From the NCBI GenBank assembly GCA_020635795.1, contig JACJZD010000001.1, positions 124,001 to 188,000 on the forward strand: a stretch of 64,000 nt of DNA. Reading direction: 5' to 3'. Source of the stretch: Flavobacteriales bacterium (GTDB lineage Bacteria > Bacteroidota > Bacteroidia > Flavobacteriales_E > Vicingaceae). Positions 1 through 8,083 of this stretch are shown here, in pieces (within the stretch, counting starts at the first letter, position 1; the number at the start of each line of letters is the position of its first letter). The notes beneath the pieces are model-generated. The model was not told the origin of the DNA. It did no database searches and saw only the letters and a list, made by a program, of their open reading frames with translations. A program made the translations under genes and the position numbers.

Positions 1-8
1 AGACTTCA

Positions 9-899
9 TTAAGCTTTATCAATCAAAATAAAAAACAATGAGAAAATCAGGTAAAGGTAAGATAGTAGCATTATTCTTAAAGCATATTTGTCATCTAAAG
101 TTTGTGCTAGTTTAATACTAGGTATTACCATTAAAAATGACAAAACAAATAACCCAATTGTAGCAATTCTACCAGCTATTCCAAAAAATTCAGGAAGAAA
201 ACTGCTTGTAAATAAGGCAATAGAACTTAGAAGTATAATTACAGCACTTGTTCGGTTTTTAGCATTAAAAGGTAACATTTTAAAGCCTGCCTGATTGTAA
301 TCTTTATGTAGTCGCCAAGCAATAGCCCAAAAATGAGGGAATTGCCATACAAATTGGATGAAAAATAAAATTCCAGCCTCTAAACTAAAACTTCCTGTTG
401 CAGCAACCCAGCCCAACATTGGAGGAAAAGCTCCTGGAAAAGCTCCCACAAAAACACCAAAGGTAGAAACTCTTTTTAATGGAGTGTAAACAGCTACATA
501 CATAAAAATTGCTAGTAAACCTAAAATTCCACTTAAAGGGTTTAAGAGCAATCCAAGAATTAAAACACCCGAAATACCAAGCAAAAAAGAAACAATTAAG
601 GTTTCGTTTACAGATAGTTTTTGTTGAGGTAATGGTCTGTTTTTGGTTCGTTCCATCAACAAGTCGTGGTTGCGTTCAATAATTTGATTAAAAGCATTGG
701 CTGAAGAAGTGATAAACAATCCACCTACAGTAAGTAATAAAACAGAAACAAAAGAAAATTCGGTAGCTCCTATAAAGTAACCAAAAATGGCTGAAATTAC
801 TACGAATACAGTAATCTTTAACTTAAATAAAGCAGCATAGCTTTTTAGTTTTTCTAAAAAACCAATTGTAGTAATATTTTCTGCTTTAGTTATTGACAT
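9..899 (-). CDS. ctaB: Protoheme IX farnesyltransferase (heme O synthase)
   Basis: This UbiA-family membrane prenyltransferase adds a farnesyl group to heme b to make heme O, the precursor of heme a for cytochrome oxidase. The 296-residue length is normal for the family. The polyprenyl-diphosphate-binding loop is visible at about residues 68-90 (NAFNQIIERNHD followed by RTKNRPLP), and a second polar loop near residue 200 contains WRLHKDYNQAGFKMLP. Between them lie about eight or nine hydrophobic segments. The ATG at 899 is the natural start, and the stop lies almost at the window edge, so downstream neighbours are unknown. Heme a synthase or cytochrome oxidase genes often sit next to ctaB in this phylum but cannot be checked here. 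Confidence 0.93.
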   Translation of the reverse strand: MSITKAENITTIGFLEKLKSYAALFKLKITVFVVISAIFGYFIGATEFSFVSVLLLTVGGLFITSSANAFNQIIERNHDLLMERTKNRPLPQQKLSVNETLIVSFLLGISGVLILGLLLNPLSGILGLLAIFMYVAVYTPLKRVSTFGVFVGAFPGAFPPMLGWVAATGSFSLEAGILFFIQFVWQFPHFWAIAWRLHKDYNQAGFKMLPFNAKNRTSAVIILLSSIALFTSSFLPEFFGIAGRIATIGLFVLSFLMVIPSIKLAQTLDDKYALRIMLLSYLYLIFSLFFILIDKA

Positions 900-1008
900 G
901 ATTAATTTATGTTTTTTAACATAGCTACAAAGAAAAGGAATACATTTAAAAATACGAATAATATGAATAGTTTTTTTTCTTAAAATATGTACATCTTTTT
1001 TAAATAAC

Positions 1009-1016
1009 TACATTTG
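1009..1016 (+). promoter_or_regulatory. Putative secA promoter -7 box
   Basis: TACATTTG matches the Bacteroidota -7 consensus TAnnTTTG and lies about 87 bases before the secA ATG. A T-rich run lies near -33. It is assigned by motif and position only. Confidence 0.4.
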
Positions 1017-1102
1017 TCGGTTATATAGGTCATTATGGCATAAACGATTGTTTTGGTTGCATAATTGACAAGTTAGAATTTTGAAAATATTAAAAATATA
1101 AA

Positions 1103-4100
1103 ATGGCAGGAGCTGGATTATTAAATAAAGTACTAAAAGCTTTTTTAGGAAGTAAAACAGATAGAGATTTAAAAGAATTATCTCCTATAGTTGAAAAAAC
1201 AGCACAAGTATATCAAACGTTACAATCAATATCAAACGATGAGTTGCGTTCTAAAACAAGTGCGTTTAAAGCTAAAATAGCTGATAAAACAAAAGCATCT
1301 GAAGAAAAAATAGCAGAATTAAAAAATGCTATTGAAAACGATTTAAAACTCTCTATTCAAGAAAAAGAGGAAATATACAATCAAATTGATGCGATAGAAA
1401 AAGAGATATTAGCTCAAATTGAGGAAGTTCTTTTAGAAATTCAGCATGAAGCATTTGCCGTTATTAAAGAAACTTCAAGGCGATTTGCTGAAAATAAAAC
1501 CATAGAAGTAACTGCTTCAGACATGGATAGAGATATTGCTGCAAAGCATGACCATGTTGAAATTAACGGGGATAAGGCAACTTATCATAATTCGTGGTTG
1601 GCTGCTGGAGCTGAGGTTACTTGGGCAATGGTTCATTATGATGTTCAGTTAATTGGGGGTAGTGTTTTACATCAAGGTAAGGTTGCTGAGATGCAAACGG
1701 GTGAAGGTAAAACATTGGTAGCAACTCTGCCTGTTTATTTGAATGCACTTGCAGGTAAAGGAGTTCATTTGGTTACAGTTAATGATTATCTTGCAAAAAG
1801 AGACTCGGAGTGGATGGCTCCAATTTTTGAATTTCATGGGTTAACTGTTGATTGTATTGATAAACATCAACCAAACTCACCAGAAAGACGAAAAGCATAT
1901 TTAGCAGACATTACCTACGGAACAAATAACGAGTTTGGTTTCGATTATTTAAGAGACAATATGGCACGTACGCCAGAAGATTTGGTTCAACGTAAACATC
2001 ATTATGCAATTGTCGATGAGGTTGATTCTGTATTGATTGATGATGCTAGAACACCGTTGATTATTTCTGGACCAACTCCAAAAGGTGATAAACATGAATT
2101 TCATGAATTAAAACCAAGAGTTGAAAAATTAGTAGCCGCTCAACGAAAATTTGTAACCGAAGCATTGAGTGAGGCAAAAAAATTGCTTACACCATTAATT
2201 AATGGTGAAAAAATAAGTAAGGAGGATCAAGAAAAAGGAGGGTTAGCATTGTTGAGAGCGCACAGAGGGTTGCCTAAAAATAGTGCATTAATTAAGTTTT
2301 TGAGTGAGCAAGGTATTAAAGCTGTTTTACAAAAAACAGAAAATTATCACATGCAAGACCAAAATAAAGAAATGCCAAAAGCAGATGCTGCTTTGTTTTT
2401 TGTGGTTGATGAAAAATCAAATTCGGTTGAGTTAACTGAGCAAGGTGTTGATTTAATTACTGGTTCTGGAGATGATGCAAAGTTTTTTGTGATGCCAGAT
2501 ATCGGTTCTGAAGTTGCTGAAATTGAAAAATCAACTGCTTCTGAACAAGATAAGCTTATCATGAAAGAAAGAATGATTCAAGATTATTCTGTAAAAGCTG
2601 AGCGTATTCATACCATTAATCAATTACTGAAGGCTTATGCTATGTTTGAAAAAGATGTGGAATATGTAGTAATGGATAACAAAGTAAAAATTGTTGATGA
2701 GCAGACTGGGCGTATCATGGAGGGTAGAAGATATTCTGACGGATTACATCAAGCCATTGAAGCAAAAGAAAATGTAAAAGTAGAAGCTGCAACTCAAACT
2801 TATGCAACAGTTACGTTGCAAAATTACTTTAGAATGTACCACAAGTTAGCGGGTATGACGGGTACAGCTGAGACCGAATCGCAAGAGCTTTGGGATATTT
2901 ATAAATTGGATGTGGTTATTATTCCTACCAACAAACCTATTTTAAGAGATGATAGAGAAGACTTGGTTTATAAAACAAAACGTGAAAAATATACGGCAGT
3001 TATTGATGAAATCGTTTCGTTAGTAAATCAAAAAAGACCAGTTTTAGTTGGTACAACATCGGTAGAAATTTCTGAACTTTTAGGGAGAATGCTTAAAATG
3101 AAAGGAATAAGTCATAATGTATTAAATGCAAAATTGCATCAACGAGAAGCTGAAATAGTTGCTGGAGCTGGTAAAGCTGGAGCGGTTACCATTGCAACCA
3201 ACATGGCGGGTCGTGGTACAGATATTAAATTAGGAGAAGGAGTTAAAGAAGCTGGAGGTTTAGCTATTATTGGTACCGAACGTCATGATTCTCGTCGTGT
3301 TGACCGTCAGTTGAGAGGTCGTGCTGGTCGTCAGGGTGACCCAGGCTCTTCTCAGTTTTTCGTGTCATTAGAAGATGATTTAATGCGTTTATTTAATTCG
3401 GAACGTATTATCAAGTTAATGGATAGAATGGGGTTAGAGGATGGTGAAGTTATTCAACATTCAATGGTTACCAAATCTATTGAAAGAGCTCAGAAAAAGG
3501 TTGAAGAAAATAATTTTGGAATTCGAAAAAGATTGTTGGAGTACGATGATATTATGAATTCGCAACGTGAAGTTGTTTACACAAAACGTAGAAATGCGTT
3601 GTATGGTGAGCGTATGGGTGTTGAAATTTCTAACATGATTTACGATGTGTGTGAGGATTTGATAAATGAAAGTCAAGAGGTTGAGGATTTTGAAACATTT
3701 AAGTTAGAATTGATAAGGTTGCTGGCTCTTCAAACACCTTTCTCAGAAGAAGATTTTATTAATAGCAAGTCTGGAGAGTTAATCGAAGATTTACATGAAT
3801 TAGCGATTAATCATTATTACAAAAAATCGGAATTGATTGCTCAAATGGCATATCCTGTAATTAAGGATGTTTATGAAAATCAAGGAGCACAATATGAAAA
3901 TATTTTAGTTCCGATTACTGATGGAATGAAGGTGTTAAATGTTTCTACCCCATTAGAAAAAACATATAATACCGAATGTAGAGAGTTGATTAAAGCAATA
4001 GAGAAAAATGTTATTCTTGCCATGATTGATGAGGATTGGAAGGAGCATTTAAGGGAAATGGACGAGTTGAAACAATCGGTACAAGGAGCTGTTTACGAAC

Positions 4101-4441
4101 AAAAAGATCCGTTATTGATTTACAAATTTGAAGCATTTAAGCTGTTTAACAGTATGTTGCTTAAAATAAACAAAGAAGTTGTTCGGTTTTTAATGAAGAG
4201 CGGTTTGCCTCAACCAAAAGAAGGACAAGCAGAAGTTGAAGCAAAAGAAGCTCCTGCATCTGTAAAAAATGATTTGGCTAATTTAAAAATGAGCAGACCA
4301 GATTATACTTCTTCAAATACTGGTAATCCAGAACAAGAGCAACCAAAAGCTCAGCCAGTAAGGGTTGAGAAAAAAGTGGGTAGAAATGATGCTTGTCCGT
4401 GTGGAAGTGGAAAAAAATACAAGCAATGTCATGGAAAATAA
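1103..4441 (+). CDS. secA: Preprotein translocase ATPase SecA
   Basis: SecA is the motor ATPase that drives unfolded preproteins through SecYEG, and it would feed all the secreted and T9SS proteins of this window to the periplasm. At 1112 residues it is longer than the E. coli protein (about 900), which is usual for Bacteroidota; part of the extra length is a charged N-terminal insertion and a segment around residues 340-480. The Walker A motif MQTGEGKT is at about residue 197, the DEVD Walker B box at 305-308, and the helicase-like TNMAGRGTDI and GRAGRQGDPG motifs lie near 700 and 745. The C-terminus is a SEC-C zinc-binding tail (CPCGSGKKYKQCH). The gene is monocistronic, with a promoter upstream and a very long palindrome downstream. 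Confidence 0.98.
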   Translation: MAGAGLLNKVLKAFLGSKTDRDLKELSPIVEKTAQVYQTLQSISNDELRSKTSAFKAKIADKTKASEEKIAELKNAIENDLKLSIQEKEEIYNQIDAIEKEILAQIEEVLLEIQHEAFAVIKETSRRFAENKTIEVTASDMDRDIAAKHDHVEINGDKATYHNSWLAAGAEVTWAMVHYDVQLIGGSVLHQGKVAEMQTGEGKTLVATLPVYLNALAGKGVHLVTVNDYLAKRDSEWMAPIFEFHGLTVDCIDKHQPNSPERRKAYLADITYGTNNEFGFDYLRDNMARTPEDLVQRKHHYAIVDEVDSVLIDDARTPLIISGPTPKGDKHEFHELKPRVEKLVAAQRKFVTEALSEAKKLLTPLINGEKISKEDQEKGGLALLRAHRGLPKNSALIKFLSEQGIKAVLQKTENYHMQDQNKEMPKADAALFFVVDEKSNSVELTEQGVDLITGSGDDAKFFVMPDIGSEVAEIEKSTASEQDKLIMKERMIQDYSVKAERIHTINQLLKAYAMFEKDVEYVVMDNKVKIVDEQTGRIMEGRRYSDGLHQAIEAKENVKVEAATQTYATVTLQNYFRMYHKLAGMTGTAETESQELWDIYKLDVVIIPTNKPILRDDREDLVYKTKREKYTAVIDEIVSLVNQKRPVLVGTTSVEISELLGRMLKMKGISHNVLNAKLHQREAEIVAGAGKAGAVTIATNMAGRGTDIKLGEGVKEAGGLAIIGTERHDSRRVDRQLRGRAGRQGDPGSSQFFVSLEDDLMRLFNSERIIKLMDRMGLEDGEVIQHSMVTKSIERAQKKVEENNFGIRKRLLEYDDIMNSQREVVYTKRRNALYGERMGVEISNMIYDVCEDLINESQEVEDFETFKLELIRLLALQTPFSEEDFINSKSGELIEDLHELAINHYYKKSELIAQMAYPVIKDVYENQGAQYENILVPITDGMKVLNVSTPLEKTYNTECRELIKAIEKNVILAMIDEDWKEHLREMDELKQSVQGAVYEQKDPLLIYKFEAFKLFNSMLLKINKEVVRFLMKSGLPQPKEGQAEVEAKEAPASVKNDLANLKMSRPDYTSSNTGNPEQEQPKAQPVRVEKKVGRNDACPCGSGKKYKQCHGK

Positions 4442-4478
4442 TTGATTAGGATTCCACGATTTTTTATAACTAAAGAAT

Positions 4479-4522
4479 TAAAAGTATGAGGTAAAACTTT
4501 AAAGTTTTACCTCATACTTTTA
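4479..4522. terminator. 44-bp perfect palindrome downstream of secA, probable terminator
   Basis: Bases 4479-4500 are the exact reverse complement of 4501-4522, with no unpaired loop base. A short T run lies in the 3' arm, but no separate U tract follows. The position 37 bases after the secA stop fits a transcription terminator. Confidence 0.6.
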
Positions 4523-4701
4523 TAAACGCCCTCTAATTATAGCTGTTTCAAACCAAGTAATATTGATTTTTATAGGTTAAAAATTCGTTTAATAGAGATA
4601 ATTAACAATTTTAACAATCCTATTAAAAAAATAACATTGAGTGGTTTCTATACATAAAAATCGTAAATTGCGTTGATTTCTAACTAAACTAATAATCAAT
4701 T

Positions 4702-7700
4702 ATGAAAAATAAATTATCATTAATCGTCGGACTGCTTTTTAGTAGTTTGGCATTTTCACAAACCTATAGCCCCGATTTTTTGGATGGTTCAGTTCTTGTG
4801 AAGCTTAAGAAAAATGTAAAAACAATTGAAGTTCTTAAAGAAAACGCTGAATCAATTGTAAAGCGCGAAAGTTTCAAGGATTTTCCGGAAATACAAAAGG
4901 CATTAGCTTCTTATAACCTAACAGAAATAAATAGACCAGTATATTACACTGGAAAAGAAGAATTACAAAAAATTTGTAGAATTAAATTTAGTGATTTCTC
5001 AAAAATTGATGAAGTTGTAGAGAAGTTAAGCGCACTAGATGTTTTAGAATATGCAGAGAAGGAACCTATTTATAAAATTGATTTAGTTCCTAATGATCCA
5101 CAGTATTCAAGTTCAACTAGTATCTGGTATCATAATTTAGTTGGTTCAACAACTGCTTGGGATATTAGTTTAGGAAGTAATCAAATAAAAGTTGCTGTTG
5201 TTGATAATGCTGTTTATTCTAACCATTCAGATTTAACAACATTTAAGCAATATGATGTTGCAGATAATGATAATGATGCAACACCACCGTTACAATACGG
5301 TTCAGATCAAGGTTGGTCGCATGGTACACATTGTGCTGGTTTAGCTACTGCTGATGTTAATAATGGTATCGGTATGGCTTCATTAGGTGCACAAGTTGAA
5401 TTGATTGGAGTTAAATGTACTCCAAATTCTGCTGCATCATCAAATAGTGTTTATTATAGTTTTGATGGTGTTTCTTGGGCATGTGCGAATGGTGCTAATG
5501 TTGTTAGTATGTCTTTTGGCGGACCAACTTCAAGTGCTTCTTTCCAAAATTTAATTAATGCATATCCTGAAATTGTTTTCGTTGCTGCAGCTGGTAATGA
5601 TGGGGTTTCTACTCTTTCATATCCAGGAGCTTATAATAATGTAATTTGTGTTGGTTCAGTTAACGGAAATAATTCTCCTTCTAGTTTTACAAACTATAAT
5701 GGAGGTACTCAATGGGTAGATATTGCATCACCAGGTGGGGGTGCTGGTTCAAGTAGTTTTGGAGGGTTGTTAAGTACAGTATACACTACTGGGGGTAATA
5801 GCTATGGAAATATGTCAGGAACTTCAATGGCATGTCCTTTTGCTGCTGGTTTAGTTGGATCAATGTTAAGTTTGAATCCAACATTAACACCTGCTCAAAT
5901 TGAAAATTGTTTAAAAACTACTGGTGTTACTACTGGTGGAACTAGAGATATAGGAAAAAGAATAAATGCTACTGCTGCTTTAAATTGTGTAGCTGCTACT
6001 GTTACGGGCGACCCTTTGGTTCAGTTTAGTGGTTCTCCAGTTTCTATTTTTGAAGGTCAGTCTGTTACATTTTTTGACCAATCTGTGGATGGCGGAAATA
6101 CAATAACTAACTGGACATGGTCTTTCCCTGGAGGTTCACCAAACTCATTTGTTGGACAAACCCCACCTCCTATTACTTATGCTTCTGCTGGACAGTATAG
6201 TGTAACGTTAACAGTTACTAACTCTCAAAGTACTCAAGCTAAAACTAGAACGAATTATGTTAATGTGAGTCTAGAACCATATGGTGAGTGGATTATTCAA
6301 AATACTGGGTTCACAGCTACATCAACAGGTGTTGGACATATCGATATCGTTGATATTAATACTGCTTGGGCTGTCGCTTATGATGGTACAGGTGGTGGTG
6401 CTAATATTCAAGCGTTTACTAAAACTACTAATGGAGGTACTACATGGACTCCTCAAACTATAAATGTAGGAAATACTGGATTAGGTATTTCAATGATTTC
6501 TGCTATTGATGCAACTACAGCTTGGTTAGCAGCGTATCCAAATGCTGCAGGTCAAATAGGAGGTATATGGAAAACTACTAACGGTGGAACATCTTGGACA
6601 AGACAAGCAACTGCTACGTACAATAATTCAGCTTCATTTACAAATGTTGTTCATTTCTGGGATGCTAATAACGGTTTTTGTCAAGGTGACCCAATAGGAG
6701 CTGGTAATGGTGAATTTGAGTTGTATACTACAACAAACGGAGGAACTACTTGGACACTTGTTCCTGGAGCTAATATTCCCAATCCATTAGCTGGAGAATA
6801 TGGTTATGTAAGAGATATAGAAGTAATAGGTGATACGGTATGGTTTGGAACGAATATGGGTAGATTATATCATTCTGTAAATAGAGGTTTAAACTGGAAT
6901 GTTTACCAAACCCCTGAAACAGATATGGGAAATGCAAATTACTCATTTAGAGACGGATCTACAGGATTATTAACGACTGGAGGCGTAGTTCATAAGACAA
7001 CTGATGGTGGCGCTAACTGGACTCAATTGACTACAACAGGTTCAGTATTTACAAATGGATTATGTTTTATTGAAGGCACTGATGTTGCTTTTACAACTGG
7101 AACAGGATCTTCTTATTCTGAAGATGGTGGTTTAAATTGGAATATTATTGATACTGATCAACATACTTATGTAGAATTTATTAATCCTTCTGTGGGTTGG
7201 TCAGGTGCATTTACTGTAAGTCCAAGTGAACATGGTATATGGAAATGGAATAATTTAAATTCTAATTTAGATTGTGACTTTACTGCTACTCCGCTTAATG
7301 TTTGTGTGGGTGATACGGTACAATTTACTGATTTAACTACGGGAGGTAATGTTACTAACTGGGCATGGTCATTTTATGGAGGAACTGCCTCTAGTGTGAA
7401 TGCTCAAAACCCAACAGTTACTTATTCAACAGCTGGAACATATAGTGTTCAATTAACAGTAACAGATAGCCTTGGTCAAACAACGAAGTCTAAAGGTGCT
7501 TATATTACTGTTGTTAGTCCTCCAGTTGCTCCAGTTGGAGTAGGTGGTCCAGCAACAGTTTGTCAAGATTCTATTGTAACCTATACTGCTGTTGGTGGTT
7601 CTGCTCAATATTTTTATGTTTGGACATTACCAAGTGATTGGTTTGGATCTAGTATTGCAACAACAATAAATGCTACTGTTGGAACAATGTCTGGTACTGT

Positions 7701-8025
7701 AACTGTTGCTTCATCAAATGCATGTGGTTTAAGTACAGTTAGAAGTAAAACTGTAACTGTTAATAATTGTGCAGTAGGTATTGATGATATTACATCTTCA
7801 GTATTAAATGTTTACCCTAACCCAGCAGCTGAATCATTAATGATTGCTACTGATGGAAAATTGGTAAATAATAACATTAGAGTAGTTGATATGCTTGGTA
7901 AAACAGTATTGAATGATAAAATATTAAGCAATACTCATAGAATTGATATCAATTCATTATCAAGAGGAATGTACTTCTTAGTGATTGATGGAGTTGACAA
8001 TCCATATAAATTTGTTAAAGAGTAA
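4702..8025 (+). CDS. Secreted subtilisin-like (S8) protease with PKD and YCF48-like repeats and T9SS sorting domain
   Basis: This 1107-residue extracellular serine protease has a signal peptide ending near SLAFSQ (residue 20), a propeptide-like region to about residue 140, then an S8 domain. The catalytic triad reads Asp168 (VVDNAV), His207 (SHGTHCAG) and Ser375 (SGTSMACP). After it come a PKD domain (about 435-525), a beta-propeller-like stretch with repeated TTNGGTTW or TTDGGANW motifs (YCF48/sialidase type, about 530-855), a second PKD domain, an Ig-like domain, and a C-terminal T9SS type A sorting domain (VYPNPAAESL to the end). Known T9SS biology puts the product on or outside the cell surface. 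The substrate cannot be inferred. It is transcribed alone and ends at a bidirectional terminator. Confidence 0.9.
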   Translation: MKNKLSLIVGLLFSSLAFSQTYSPDFLDGSVLVKLKKNVKTIEVLKENAESIVKRESFKDFPEIQKALASYNLTEINRPVYYTGKEELQKICRIKFSDFSKIDEVVEKLSALDVLEYAEKEPIYKIDLVPNDPQYSSSTSIWYHNLVGSTTAWDISLGSNQIKVAVVDNAVYSNHSDLTTFKQYDVADNDNDATPPLQYGSDQGWSHGTHCAGLATADVNNGIGMASLGAQVELIGVKCTPNSAASSNSVYYSFDGVSWACANGANVVSMSFGGPTSSASFQNLINAYPEIVFVAAAGNDGVSTLSYPGAYNNVICVGSVNGNNSPSSFTNYNGGTQWVDIASPGGGAGSSSFGGLLSTVYTTGGNSYGNMSGTSMACPFAAGLVGSMLSLNPTLTPAQIENCLKTTGVTTGGTRDIGKRINATAALNCVAATVTGDPLVQFSGSPVSIFEGQSVTFFDQSVDGGNTITNWTWSFPGGSPNSFVGQTPPPITYASAGQYSVTLTVTNSQSTQAKTRTNYVNVSLEPYGEWIIQNTGFTATSTGVGHIDIVDINTAWAVAYDGTGGGANIQAFTKTTNGGTTWTPQTINVGNTGLGISMISAIDATTAWLAAYPNAAGQIGGIWKTTNGGTSWTRQATATYNNSASFTNVVHFWDANNGFCQGDPIGAGNGEFELYTTTNGGTTWTLVPGANIPNPLAGEYGYVRDIEVIGDTVWFGTNMGRLYHSVNRGLNWNVYQTPETDMGNANYSFRDGSTGLLTTGGVVHKTTDGGANWTQLTTTGSVFTNGLCFIEGTDVAFTTGTGSSYSEDGGLNWNIIDTDQHTYVEFINPSVGWSGAFTVSPSEHGIWKWNNLNSNLDCDFTATPLNVCVGDTVQFTDLTTGGNVTNWAWSFYGGTASSVNAQNPTVTYSTAGTYSVQLTVTDSLGQTTKSKGAYITVVSPPVAPVGVGGPATVCQDSIVTYTAVGGSAQYFYVWTLPSDWFGSSIATTINATVGTMSGTVTVASSNACGLSTVRSKTVTVNNCAVGIDDITSSVLNVYPNPAAESLMIATDGKLVNNNIRVVDMLGKTVLNDKILSNTHRIDINSLSRGMYFLVIDGVDNPYKFVKE

Positions 8026-8040
8026 AAGAAATTCTATAAC

Positions 8041-8080
8041 AAAAAGAAAAGCCCCGATATTTATCGGGGCTTTTCTTTTT
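8041..8080. terminator. Bidirectional rho-independent terminator
   Basis: A 19-bp perfect stem (8041-8059 with 8062-8080) around a TT loop, with the GC core GCCCCGATA and A/T tracts on both sides. It serves the convergent protease and gcvP genes. Confidence 0.9.
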
Positions 8081-8083
8081 TAA

